Of a stretch of 64,000 nucleotides of DNA, positions 26,504 to 34,673 are shown in pieces. How positions within the stretch are numbered: the first letter of the stretch is position 1; each line of letters begins with the position of its first letter. Source of the DNA: Massilia niastensis DSM 21313. Lineage in GTDB: Bacteria; Pseudomonadota; Gammaproteobacteria; Burkholderiales; Burkholderiaceae_D. The stretch is taken from contig NZ_KB908079.1 of NCBI RefSeq assembly GCF_000382345.1, forward strand, positions 116,254 through 180,253, read 5' to 3'. Made by a program: the position numbers and the translations under genes. Under the pieces are notes generated by a model, which was not told the DNA's origin, did not search any database, and saw only the letters and a list, made by a program, of their open reading frames with translations.

Positions 26504-27064
26504 TTACTTCTTGTCGTTAGGCAAGCCCGGGAAGGGGAAGGCGCCGAACATGGCCTTGCTCTGGCTCTGCATCTGTTCCTGCATCTGCAGGAACAGGTTC
26601 TTGCTCTGGTCGATGTAGTTGTTCATCATGCCCTGCATCATCGGGCCCTGGACATTCATGAACTGGGTCCACATTTCGGGGCTGAACGGCTTCCCCTCGA
26701 GGGCGCCGGCCGTCGCCGCGCTGGTGAACTTGTTCTGGATATCGGTGAACGCCTGGACGTTCTTCTCCAGGTAAGAACCCATCATGCCCTGCATCGCGTG
26801 ACCGTAGTAGCGGATGATCTGTGACAGTACGGAACTCGTGAACATGGGGACGCCATTGGCTTCCTCCTCCAGGATGATCTGCAGGAGGATGCTGCGGGTC
26901 AGGTCCTCGTTCGTTTTCGCGTCGACCACGGTGAACTCGTCGGCATCGAGCACCAGTTGCTTGACGTCGGTCAGGGTGATGTAAGAACTGGTCTGCGTGT
27001 CGTACAGGCGACGGTTCGGGTATTTCTTGATCAGGCGTTCAGCACTCTTCTTTGCACTACTCAT
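26504..27064 (-). CDS. phaR: Polyhydroxyalkanoate synthesis regulator PhaR
   Basis: A 186-residue PhaR. The DNA-binding N-terminal domain is diagnostic: RLIKKYPNRRLYDTQTSSY, then ITLTDVKQLVLDA. The middle (SQIIRYYGHAMQGMMGSYLE) and the Gln/Met-rich C-terminus bind PHA granules in characterised homologues. PhaR represses phasin and its own gene and is released from DNA when it binds nascent polymer. The ATG at 27064 was chosen over one four codons earlier because it matches the usual family start (MSSAKK) and has GGA upstream. It lies downstream of phaC, with 215 bases between. Confidence 0.95.
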   Translation of the reverse strand: MSSAKKSAERLIKKYPNRRLYDTQTSSYITLTDVKQLVLDADEFTVVDAKTNEDLTRSILLQIILEEEANGVPMFTSSVLSQIIRYYGHAMQGMMGSYLEKNVQAFTDIQNKFTSAATAGALEGKPFSPEMWTQFMNVQGPMMQGMMNNYIDQSKNLFLQMQEQMQSQSKAMFGAFPFPGLPNDKK

Positions 27065-27227
27065 CTCAAGTTCCATTGGTTGCGCCGCAGCATGGCTGAA
27101 GCGCGCTTGTCATCGGTGGCCGACCATCCGGCGGTCTCCAGGCGTCGGTCCCTTCCCGTCCAATCCGGGGATTGCCCGGAGGGACGGACAAGGCTAACCA
27201 TACCACGCAATGCTCGCAGGTGCAGCA

Positions 27228-27241
27228 ATTATTAGAATAAT
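27228..27241. promoter_or_regulatory. AT-rich dyad in the phaC-phaR gap
   Basis: ATTATT-AG-AATAAT is a perfect 6+2+6 inverted repeat. On the minus strand a TTGCTG/TGGTAT pair with 17-base spacing follows it and could be the phaR promoter. The same gap contains GCAG and TGCAGC words like those bound by PhaR in other bacteria. Another dyad, CAATCC-GG-GGATTG, occurs further down. Any of these could be a PhaR autoregulation site; none is proven. Confidence 0.3.
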
Positions 27242-27278
27242 CACTACCGTAAGTCGTCTGGCAATGCCGACCGGGCGC

Positions 27279-29039
27279 CTAGTCCGCGCGCGCCTTCACA
27301 TAGCGTCCCGGGGCCGGCTCGATCGGCTGGTAGCGCTCGTTGCCCGGCGCGGCCGGGACCGGCACTTCGGGGCCGCCGAATTCGGCCAGGAACCTGGCCC
27401 ACTCCGGCCACCAGCTGCCCTTGTGCTCGGTCGCGCCTTCGAACCAGTCCGCATCGGTCTTCGGACGGGCCTTGCCCGCCTTGTCGTTCGCCCAGTAGCT
27501 GCGCTTGCCCTTCGAGGCCGGGTTGATCACGCCCGCGATGTGACCCGAAGCGCCCAGCACGAAGCGGTTGGCTTTCGGATTCTTCGGGTTCAGCAGGTTC
27601 ATCGAGGCATACGCGGCTTCCCACGGGACGATGTGGTCTTCCTTCGAGCCGTAGACGAACACCGGCGCCTCGATCTTGCCGAGGTCGACCGGCACGCCGC
27701 AGACCGTGAGCGCGCCCGGGTCCCGCAGCTTGTTCTCGAGATAGGTGTTGCGCAGGTACCAGCAGAACATCGGGCCCGGCAGGTTGGTGCTGTCGGCGTT
27801 CCAGTACAGCAAGTCGAAGGCCGGCGGCACCTTGCCCTTGAGGTAGTTCTGCTGCACGTAGTTCCACACCAGGTCATTCGGGCGCAGGGCCGAGAAGGTG
27901 GTCGCCAGGTCGCGCCCCGCCATCAAGCCGCCCGCCTTCAGGGTCTGCTCGCGCAGGGCCACCTGGGTCTCGTCGATGAACACGTCGAGCACGCCGGTAT
28001 CGCTGAAGTCGAGCAGGGTCGTCAGCAGGGTCAGGCTGGCCGCCGGCTGCTTGCCGCGCGCCGCCTGCACGGCCAGCGCGGTGGTGGCGATGGTGCCGCC
28101 CACGCAGAAGCCGAACACGTGCGATTTTTCCTGTCCGGTGATCTCGGCCACCACGTCCAGCGCCTTGATCGCGCCCTGCTCGACGTAGTCGTCCCAGGTC
28201 AGCTTGTCGAGCTTGCGGTCCGGGTTACGCCAGGACACCATGAAGACGGTATTGCCCTGGTCCACCACGTAGCGCACCACCGAATTCTCGGGCTGCAGGT
28301 CGAGGATGTAGAACTTGTTGATGCACGGCGGAATCATGACCAGCGGCACCTGGTGCACCGTCTTGGTGGTCGGGGTGTACTGGATCAGCTGGAACAGGTC
28401 GTTCTCGTACACCACCGTGCCCGGCGTGTTGCCGACGTTGCGGCCGACTTCGAACGCGGATTCGTCCGATTGCGAGATGCGGCCCTTCTGCATGTCGGCC
28501 AGCATGTTGGCCAGGCCCTTGGTCAGGCTTTCGCCCTTGGTTTCGATCAGCTTTTTCTGCGCTTCCGGGTTGGTTGCGAAGAAATTCGCGGGCGACATCG
28601 CGTCCACCATCTGCTGGACCGCGAAACGGATCTTCGAGCGCTCGCGCGGGCCGACCTCGACCGCATCGACCATCGCCATCAGGAAGTCGGAGTTCAGCAG
28701 GTAGGAGGCGGCCGAGAAGGCCGACAGCGGGTGCGCCGTCCATTCGGAGGCCGAGAAGCGGCGGTCATGGATGGTCAGCGCCTTGCCCGAGATAAAGTCC
28801 TGCCACAGTTGGGTGGCCTTCTTCAGGTAGTCGTCGCGCAGGGATTCCAGCTTTGCCGGGGCAATGCCGGCGCCGAAGTCCTTGAGGATTCCACTCAAGG
28901 GATTCGCCCCGTTCACTTGCGGCGCCATCGGCACCATCGGCACCATCGACGGCATCTTGAGCCAGCCCTGCCAGGCAGTGGGGTCGGCGAGCTGGGTCAT
29001 CCAGGTGGAGGCAAAAGCTTGAGGGTCAGGCATGTTCAT
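27279..29039 (-). CDS. phaC: Class I polyhydroxyalkanoate synthase PhaC
   Basis: A 586-residue class I PHA synthase, which polymerises hydroxyacyl-CoA (mainly 3-hydroxybutyryl-CoA) into storage granules. The lipase-like box is FCVGGT with nucleophile Cys312; the rest of the triad is Asp468 (GSKEDHIVP) and His500 (SGHIAGV). The N-terminal half carries the family block LLINFLRNPxR-like region ahead of the alpha/beta-hydrolase core (VSWRNPD). Length is normal for class I enzymes. phaR follows on the same strand. phaA and phaB are not in the window, so precursor supply is encoded elsewhere. Confidence 0.96.
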   Translation of the reverse strand: MNMPDPQAFASTWMTQLADPTAWQGWLKMPSMVPMVPMAPQVNGANPLSGILKDFGAGIAPAKLESLRDDYLKKATQLWQDFISGKALTIHDRRFSASEWTAHPLSAFSAASYLLNSDFLMAMVDAVEVGPRERSKIRFAVQQMVDAMSPANFFATNPEAQKKLIETKGESLTKGLANMLADMQKGRISQSDESAFEVGRNVGNTPGTVVYENDLFQLIQYTPTTKTVHQVPLVMIPPCINKFYILDLQPENSVVRYVVDQGNTVFMVSWRNPDRKLDKLTWDDYVEQGAIKALDVVAEITGQEKSHVFGFCVGGTIATTALAVQAARGKQPAASLTLLTTLLDFSDTGVLDVFIDETQVALREQTLKAGGLMAGRDLATTFSALRPNDLVWNYVQQNYLKGKVPPAFDLLYWNADSTNLPGPMFCWYLRNTYLENKLRDPGALTVCGVPVDLGKIEAPVFVYGSKEDHIVPWEAAYASMNLLNPKNPKANRFVLGASGHIAGVINPASKGKRSYWANDKAGKARPKTDADWFEGATEHKGSWWPEWARFLAEFGGPEVPVPAAPGNERYQPIEPAPGRYVKARAD

Positions 29040-29088
29040 GTGGGCGTCCGTTGTTTAGAATCAGGGTACATCACCAAGGAAACAAATT

Positions 29089-29364
29089 ATGTGGATCGTA
29101 GCCGTCGCCTGGATTTATGTGGTTGCTCTTATGGCGGCGACTGAACCGAACATCGTTGCCGGAATTATGACGTTTCTGGCGTATTGCGTGGTGCCATTAT
29201 CAATACTTTTTTACTTGACGGGATCAAAACGGCGCCAGAAACGGCGCGCGGCCGCCACACGGAAGGCGGCGGGAGGCGCTTCGGCGCCGGCGTCGGGGAG
29301 TTCGGCGGACGGTTGCGCGCCCGGTGACGGAGGATGCGACGGCGGCGGCGGCGGCGGGGACTGA
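29089..29364 (+). CDS. Small membrane protein with Gly/Cys-rich tail
   Basis: A 91-residue protein with two hydrophobic segments (VAVAWIYVVALMAAT; IMTFLAYCVVPLSILFYL), then a basic stretch (KRRQKRRAA) and a soft tail of Ala, Gly and Ser ending DGCAPGDGGCDGGGGGGD. The positive stretch after the second segment suggests both termini are cytoplasmic. It begins 49 bases from phaC on the opposite strand and shares its promoter region. Function unknown; similar short membrane proteins with this kind of tail are common in Oxalobacteraceae. Confidence 0.7.
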   Translation: MWIVAVAWIYVVALMAATEPNIVAGIMTFLAYCVVPLSILFYLTGSKRRQKRRAAATRKAAGGASAPASGSSADGCAPGDGGCDGGGGGGD

Positions 29365-29381
29365 TTCCCGCGCCGCGCCGC

Positions 29382-30158
29382 TTACTTCAGCCAGATCAGG
29401 CTGGCCTGGCGTCCGGTGACGCCGTCGCGGCGATAGGAGTAAAAACGTTCCGGTGCGCTGGCGGTGCACAGCGTGCCGCCCGCGACGCGGATGACGCCGT
29501 CGCGCGCCAGCATCAGGCGCGCCAGCAGGAACATGTCGGCCAGATACTTGTCCGGACGGCCGGGATAGGGGCGGAAGGCGGCCTGCGCCGCCCCGCCCGG
29601 CAGCGCCGCCTCGAAGGCCGCCAGGACGTCGGGACCGACCTCGAAGGCCGAGGGGCCGATCGCCGGCCCCATCCAGGCGGTGATCTCGCCCGCGCCCGCC
29701 GCGCGCATCGCCGCCACCGTGGCGCCCAGCACCCCGGCCGCCAGCCCGCGCCAGCCGGCATGGGCGGCGCCCACCACCTTGCCGTCCAGGCCGGCGAACA
29801 GCACCGGCAGGCAATCGGCGGTCAGGATCGCGCACACGGTGCCGGCCCGGGTCGTGACGCTGGCGTCGCCGGTGCGCACCGGCTGCTCCGGCCCCACCGT
29901 GGCGGCATCCACCACGTCGGGGCCGTGGACCTGGGCGATCCAGGCCGGACGGCCCGGCAGCCATTCCTGCAGGCGGGCGCGGTTCGCGCGCACCGCTTCA
30001 AGCTGGTCGCCCACGTGCAAGCCCAGGTTCAGGCCGCCGCCACCCTTGCCGTCGCCGTAGGGCCCGGTGCTGACGCCGCCGGCGCGGCTGGTGGCCAGGG
30101 CGCCGACCGAGGCCGGCAGGTCCGGCCAGTCGGGAAGGACCAGTGCGGAACGCGCCAT
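29382..30158 (-). CDS. pgeF: Peptidoglycan editing factor PgeF (YfiH/laccase-domain family)
   Basis: A 258-residue YfiH-family protein. Motifs seen are LNLGLHVGDQ, VHGPDVVDA, ILTADCLPVLF and HAGWRGLAAG, whose Cys and His residues form the metal site. Family members hydrolyse the wrong dipeptide (L-Ser-D-Glu) from peptidoglycan precursors; purine-nucleoside and phenol-oxidising activity have also been reported. The gene follows rluD in the usual rluD-pgeF order. The rluD stop and this ATG overlap as TGATG; a GTG one codon earlier would give GTGA. Confidence 0.9.
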   Translation of the reverse strand: MARSALVLPDWPDLPASVGALATSRAGGVSTGPYGDGKGGGGLNLGLHVGDQLEAVRANRARLQEWLPGRPAWIAQVHGPDVVDAATVGPEQPVRTGDASVTTRAGTVCAILTADCLPVLFAGLDGKVVGAAHAGWRGLAAGVLGATVAAMRAAGAGEITAWMGPAIGPSAFEVGPDVLAAFEAALPGGAAQAAFRPYPGRPDKYLADMFLLARLMLARDGVIRVAGGTLCTASAPERFYSYRRDGVTGRQASLIWLK

Positions 30159-31249
30159 CACGCTTCGTCGTCGTCCAGGTAGTCGTCGCCGTCGTCGTCA
30201 GCGCCGAGCCCGTCGTCGTCGCCCGGTTCCTCGATGCCGGCGCGTGCGATCAGCTCGGCGAAATCGTCGGCCAGCGGCACGGTCCACTCGCACTCCTCGC
30301 CGGTGCCCGGATGCACCAGGCCGAGGCGGCGCGCCTGCAGCGCCTGGCGGTGGAACACCGGCGTCAGGTGGCGCTTGCCGTACACCGCGTCGCCCACCAG
30401 GGAGAAGCCCAGCGACTGCATGTGCACGCGGATCTGGTGGGTGCGGCCCGTTTCCAGGCGGCAGCGCACCAGGCTCACCGGGCGACGGTCGAGCTCACCG
30501 GTGGCGGCGCGCTCGTAGTGGGTGATGGCCGGCTTGGCGAACGGGCTCGTGGAGACCGCCATCTTGACGCGGTCGCGCGGATCGCGGCCCATGCCGGTGT
30601 CGATGGTGCCCGAGATGCGCGGCGTGCCCCAGACCAGCGCGAAGTACTCGCGCTTGACGGTGCGCGCCTGCAGCTGGCGCACCAGGTCGGTCTGGGCGGC
30701 CAGGGTCTTGCCCACCACCATCAGGCCGCTGGTGTCCTTGTCGAGACGGTGCACGATGCCGGCGCGCGGCACGCCCACCAGCTGCGGGCAGTGGTGCAGC
30801 AGGCCGTTGAGCAGGGTCCCGGTCCAGTTGCCGGCGCCCGGATGGACCACCAGGCCGGCCGGCTTGTTGACGACCAGGATGTCGTCGTCCTCGTACACGA
30901 TGTCGAGCGCCATCGGCTCGGGCGCGAAGGCGGTGTCTTCGGGCGCGGCCTGGGGCGCGATGACGACGGTTTCGTCGCCATAGGCGGTATCCTTGCCGCG
31001 CGCCGGCTTGCCGTCGACCATCACATGGCCGCCCTCGAACCACAGCTGCAGGCGGCTGCGCGAGAACTGCGGCACCAGCGCCGCGACCACCTTGTCGAGG
31101 CGCTGGCCGCAGGCGTCGGGCGTGAGCGCGAGCGTGATCGGCGAAAGATCGACGCCCGAACCGGCCGGCCCGAAGCCGCCCTCCAGTTCGTCGTCGAGTT
31201 CAGGGTCAAAAGGCAATTCCGCCGAATCCGGCGCAGGAGTTAATATCAC
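30158..31249 (-). CDS. rluD: Ribosomal large-subunit pseudouridine synthase RluD
   Basis: A 363-residue pseudouridine synthase for positions in helix 69 of 23S rRNA. An S4-like RNA-binding domain (about 45-105; ACGQRLDKVVAALVPQFSR) precedes the RluA-type catalytic domain with HRLDKDTSGLMV (catalytic Asp) and the RTHQIRVHM block. The C-terminus is very acidic (DDDGLGADDDGDDYLDDD), longer than in E. coli RluD. The GTG at 31249 was chosen because GGGA stands upstream and the frame further out would run into the bamD promoter and coding sequence on the other strand. pgeF is translationally coupled downstream; bamD is divergent. Confidence 0.93.
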   Translation of the reverse strand: MILTPAPDSAELPFDPELDDELEGGFGPAGSGVDLSPITLALTPDACGQRLDKVVAALVPQFSRSRLQLWFEGGHVMVDGKPARGKDTAYGDETVVIAPQAAPEDTAFAPEPMALDIVYEDDDILVVNKPAGLVVHPGAGNWTGTLLNGLLHHCPQLVGVPRAGIVHRLDKDTSGLMVVGKTLAAQTDLVRQLQARTVKREYFALVWGTPRISGTIDTGMGRDPRDRVKMAVSTSPFAKPAITHYERAATGELDRRPVSLVRCRLETGRTHQIRVHMQSLGFSLVGDAVYGKRHLTPVFHRQALQARRLGLVHPGTGEECEWTVPLADDFAELIARAGIEEPGDDDGLGADDDGDDYLDDDEA

Positions 31250-31264
31250 GTCAGTCCCATCGGC

Positions 31265-31270
31265 TATAAT
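31265..31270 (+). promoter_or_regulatory. -10 element of bamD
   Basis: A perfect TATAAT lies 43 bases before the bamD ATG, inside the short region shared with the divergent rluD start. No convincing -35 is present. The adjacent run up to the ATG is AT-rich. Confidence 0.45.
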
Positions 31271-31313
31271 CAGCCGTTCGTTGAATCTCGGTAAAACTTT
31301 TCTGCAAAAAGCT

Positions 31314-32153
31314 ATGCAAAAAAAATTGTCTGTATTGGTCGCTACTTGCGCCCTCGTCGGCCTCTCGGCATGCAGTGTTCTGCCAGAGCGCACCGACGAA
31401 ACCAAAAACTGGTCGGCGGAGAAATTATACGCTGAGGCGCGCGATGAGATGGCCGGCGGGCACTATGAAGCCGCGATCAAGTTGTTCGAGCGCCTCGAAT
31501 CCAACTATCCCTTCGGCACCTACGCCGCCCAGGCGCAGATGGAAATCGCCTATGCCCACTACAAGGCGGAAGACCAGGCCGAGGCGCTGGCCGCCGTCGA
31601 GCGTTTCATCAAGCTGCATCCGAACCATCCGCAAGTGGACTACATGTACTACCTGCGCGGCCTGGTCAATTTCAATGACCAGCTGGGTTTCTTCAGCTTC
31701 CTCTATGAACAGGATCCGACCGAGCGCGACCCGAAGGCCACCCGCGAAGCCTTCACCGCGTTCAAGGTCCTGGTCGACAAGTTCCCGAACAGTAAGTATC
31801 GGGAAGACTCGATCGCGCGCATGAGCTACCTGGTCAATGCGATGGCGCAGTACGAAGTGCACGTGGCGAACTATTACTATCGCCGCGGCGCCTACCTGGC
31901 GGCGCTCAACCGCGCGCAGGACGCGGTCGCCAACTACAGCGACGCGCCGGCGCGCGAGGAAGCGCTGTTCATCATGATGCGCTCCTACGACAAGCTGGGC
32001 ATGCCGCTGCTGCGCGACGACGCCCAGCGCGTGTTCGCGCTGAACTACCCGAACAGCCGCCTGCTGAACCCGAACGCCGCGGGCGATGCGCCATGGTGGA
32101 AGTTCTGGTCGAAAGGCGGGGCCAAGCCGTCGCCGAAGGACGCCGTCCAGTAA
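31314..32153 (+). CDS. bamD: Outer-membrane assembly lipoprotein BamD
   Basis: A 279-residue lipoprotein with lipobox LSAC (Cys20). The mature part is a chain of TPR-like helix pairs: AEKLYAEARDEMAGGHYEAA, AAVERFIKLHPNHPQVDYMY and YREDSIARMSYLVNAMAQYE. These match BamD (ComL/YfiO), an essential part of the complex that inserts beta-barrel proteins into the outer membrane. In betaproteobacteria bamD next to rluD is the standard arrangement. A good hairpin terminator follows the stop. Confidence 0.96.
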   Translation: MQKKLSVLVATCALVGLSACSVLPERTDETKNWSAEKLYAEARDEMAGGHYEAAIKLFERLESNYPFGTYAAQAQMEIAYAHYKAEDQAEALAAVERFIKLHPNHPQVDYMYYLRGLVNFNDQLGFFSFLYEQDPTERDPKATREAFTAFKVLVDKFPNSKYREDSIARMSYLVNAMAQYEVHVANYYYRRGAYLAALNRAQDAVANYSDAPAREEALFIMMRSYDKLGMPLLRDDAQRVFALNYPNSRLLNPNAAGDAPWWKFWSKGGAKPSPKDAVQ

Positions 32154-32162
32154 CACGCGGCA

Positions 32163-32183
32163 GCCGGCGCTGCGCGCGCCGGC
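32163..32183. terminator. Hairpin between convergent bamD and yaaA
   Basis: GCCGGCGC-TGCGC-GCGCCGGC gives an eight-base GC stem with a five-base loop in the 36-base gap between the two convergent genes. A short T run follows on the plus strand (TGTTTA). It can serve both directions, and best the bamD side. Confidence 0.6.
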
Positions 32184-32189
32184 AGCTGT

Positions 32190-32960
32190 TTACTGCTCCA
32201 CCTTGCGGCGGAACACCCACTCGCGCTCTCCCGACAGCGCCGGCTCGAAGGCATAGCCGCCGGTGTCGAAGTCCTTCAGCTGTTCAGGATCCGTGACGCC
32301 GTTCACCGCCGCATAGCGCGCCATCATGCCGCGCGCACGCTTGGCGAAGAACGAGATGATCTTGTACTTGCCGTTCTTCCAGTCCTGGAACACGGGATCG
32401 ATCACCGGCGCGTCGAGCAGCTTCGGCTTGACCGACTTGAAGTACTCTTCCGAAGCAAGGTTCACCAGCGCTGCGGACCCGGTCTCGGCCAGGCGGCGGT
32501 TCAGCGCCTCCGTGACCGTGGCGCCCCAGAACGCGTACAAGTCCTTGCCGCGCGCATTCTCCAGGCGGGTGCCCATTTCCAGTCGGTACGGATGCATCCG
32601 GTCCAGCGGACGCAGCAGACCGTACAGGCCGGACAGGATGCGCACCCGCTGCTGCGTGTAGTCGAGCGCCTGCGGCGCCAGGCTGCGCGCATCGAAGCCG
32701 GCGTAGACGTCGCCGTTGAAGGACATGATCGCCTGGCGGGCTTCGGCATGGTCCGGGTGCCAGTGCGCATAGCGCGTCACGTTGAGCATGGCCAGGCTGT
32801 CGGATAGGCTCATCAGCTCGGCGATGCGGTCCGGCGAATAGGTGCGCAGCACCTTGATCAGCTCGGCGGCGTGGTCGATGAAATCCGGCGTGGTGTGATG
32901 CGCGGTGGGGCTGGGGGAGTCGAGGTCGAGGGATTTGGCGGGCGACAGTACGATCAGCAT
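32190..32960 (-). CDS. yaaA: Peroxide-stress protein YaaA
   Basis: A 256-residue YaaA/DUF328 protein, starting [12 protein letters not shown] as in the family. Other conserved blocks are [23 protein letters not shown] and the C-terminal [13 protein letters not shown]. In E. coli YaaA limits intracellular free iron during peroxide stress, and the fold binds DNA in vitro. An upstream TTG would add two residues, but the ATG at 32960 matches the family start. It faces bamD tail to tail and is divergent from the PIN-domain gene. Confidence 0.92.
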   Translation of the reverse strand: MLIVLSPAKSLDLDSPSPTAHHTTPDFIDHAAELIKVLRTYSPDRIAELMSLSDSLAMLNVTRYAHWHPDHAEARQAIMSFNGDVYAGFDARSLAPQALDYTQQRVRILSGLYGLLRPLDRMHPYRLEMGTRLENARGKDLYAFWGATVTEALNRRLAETGSAALVNLASEEYFKSVKPKLLDAPVIDPVFQDWKNGKYKIISFFAKRARGMMARYAAVNGVTDPEQLKDFDTGGYAFEPALSGEREWVFRRKVEQ

Positions 32961-32995
32961 GGACAAGACACTATTTCTTCAAATAAACAACCAAC

Positions 32996-33451
32996 ATGAT
33001 ACCCGCTCCAGCAAAACGCATCGTCATCGACACCAATGTGCTGCTCGACCTGTTCGTCTTCCACGACCCGCGCTGGGAGGGCCTGCTGGGCGCCATGGAA
33101 AGCGGTGAAGTCGAGGTGGTGACCCGCGCCGATTGCCGCGACGAATACCTGGCCGTGCTGCGCTACCCGCACCTGCCGCTCGACGACGACAGCCGCGCCC
33201 GCGCCGCGGAGCGCTTCGACGCCCTGCTCACGCTGGTCGCGCCCGACGCCCGCCACATCCGGCTGCCGATCTGCACCGACCGCGACGACCAGAAATTCCT
33301 CGAACTGGCGCGCGACGCCGGCGCCGAGGTGCTGGTCACCAAGGACAAGGCCTTGCTCAAGCTGGGCCGCAAGACCGTCAAGGAAGGCCTGTTCCGCATC
33401 ATGCTGCCCGAGGCCTGGCTCAAGGTCCGCGCCGCCGCCGCGTTAGAATGA
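32996..33451 (+). CDS. PIN-domain protein (putative toxin-type nuclease)
   Basis: A 151-residue PIN protein. The acidic active-site residues are visible: RIVIDTNVLLDLFVF, a Glu in DEYLAVLRYPHL, DRDDQKFLELA and VTKDKALL. PIN proteins are metal-dependent RNases, and this subgroup is usually annotated as a toxin of a toxin-antitoxin pair. No antitoxin-sized gene lies beside it, since yaaA is divergent and an aminotransferase gene follows after 31 bases. A housekeeping RNase role, or an antitoxin elsewhere, is therefore as likely. Confidence 0.82.
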   Translation: MIPAPAKRIVIDTNVLLDLFVFHDPRWEGLLGAMESGEVEVVTRADCRDEYLAVLRYPHLPLDDDSRARAAERFDALLTLVAPDARHIRLPICTDRDDQKFLELARDAGAEVLVTKDKALLKLGRKTVKEGLFRIMLPEAWLKVRAAAALE

Positions 33452-33482
33452 GCACAAGACAACCCGCTCCAGAACCAAGACC

Positions 33483-34640
33483 ATGACCACCCCTGCCCTC
33501 GTTTCCCGCCTGCCCGCCGTCGGCACCACCGTGTTCACCCAGATGTCGGCCCTCGCCTTCGATCACGGCGCCGTCAACCTCGGCCAGGGCTTCCCCGACT
33601 TCGACTGCGATCCGAAGCTGGTCGACCACGTGAACGACGCCATGCGCGCCGGCCATAACCAGTATCCGTTCATGACCGGCGTGCCCGCCCTGCGCGCGGC
33701 CATCGCGGCCAAGCTCGAGGCCCGGTACGGCCGCCGCTACGACAGCGCCGCCGAGATCACCGTCACCGCCGGCGCCACCCAGGGCATCATCACCGCCATC
33801 CTGTGCAGCGTGCATCCGGGCGACGAAGTGATCGTCATCGAGCCGGCCTACGACAGCTACCTGCCCTCGATCCAGCTGGCCGGCGGCGTCGCCGTACCGG
33901 TCGCGATGCGGGTCAACGAACAGGGCTACAGCGTGCCTTGGGACCAGGTCGCCGCAAGCGTCAGCGCGCGCACCCGCATGATCGTCATCAACACCCCGCA
34001 CAACCCGACCGGCAGCATCCTGCGCCAGGCCGATCTCGCCGCGCTGGCCGCGATCGTCGACAACACGAATATCCTGGTCCTGTCCGACGAAGTCTACGAG
34101 CACATGGTGTTCGACGGCGAACCGCACGCCTCGGTCGCGACCCACCCGGTGCTGGCCGAACGCGCCTTCGTGGTGTCGAGCTTCGGCAAGACCTACCACG
34201 TCACCGGCTGGAAGGTCGGCTACGTGGCGGCGCCGGCGGCGCTGACGGCGGAATTCCGCAAGGTCCACCAGTACAACGTCTTCACCGTGAACACCCCGAT
34301 GCAGCACGGGATCGCCGCCTACATGGCCGATCCCGCGCCCTATCTCGGGCTGGCGGCGTTCTACCAGAAGAAGCGCGACCTGTTCCGCGCCGGGCTGGCG
34401 GGCAGCCGCTTCACCCTGCTGCCCTCGGACGGCACCTACTTCCAGTGCGTGCGCTACGACGCGATATCGAGCCTGTCCGAGGCGGAATTCGCCAAGTGGC
34501 TGACGGTCGAGGCGAAGGTGGCGGCGATTCCGGTGTCGGCCTTCTACGGCACGCCGAAGGAATCGGGCATCGTGCGCTTCTGCTTTGCGAAGAAGGACGA
34601 GACCCTGCAACTGGCGCTGGAGCGCCTGGCGCGGCTGTGA
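33483..34640 (+). CDS. PLP-dependent aminotransferase, YbdL-like (methionine/aromatic)
   Basis: A 385-residue fold-type-I aminotransferase. The PLP lysine is Lys236 in SSFGKTYHVTGWKVGY, and other family blocks are NTPHNPTG, LSDEVYEHMVF and the C-terminal Arg that binds the substrate carboxylate (ESGIVRFCFAK). The sequence fits the YbdL/kynurenine-aminotransferase-like group, which in E. coli acts on methionine, phenylalanine and histidine and in other bacteria takes part in methionine salvage. The 31-base gap to the PIN gene may indicate cotranscription; I see no functional link. Confidence 0.88.
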   Translation: MTTPALVSRLPAVGTTVFTQMSALAFDHGAVNLGQGFPDFDCDPKLVDHVNDAMRAGHNQYPFMTGVPALRAAIAAKLEARYGRRYDSAAEITVTAGATQGIITAILCSVHPGDEVIVIEPAYDSYLPSIQLAGGVAVPVAMRVNEQGYSVPWDQVAASVSARTRMIVINTPHNPTGSILRQADLAALAAIVDNTNILVLSDEVYEHMVFDGEPHASVATHPVLAERAFVVSSFGKTYHVTGWKVGYVAAPAALTAEFRKVHQYNVFTVNTPMQHGIAAYMADPAPYLGLAAFYQKKRDLFRAGLAGSRFTLLPSDGTYFQCVRYDAISSLSEAEFAKWLTVEAKVAAIPVSAFYGTPKESGIVRFCFAKKDETLQLALERLARL

Positions 34641-34673
34641 CGGCGGCGCCGCGCCAGGCCGCGTGGCGCGGGG

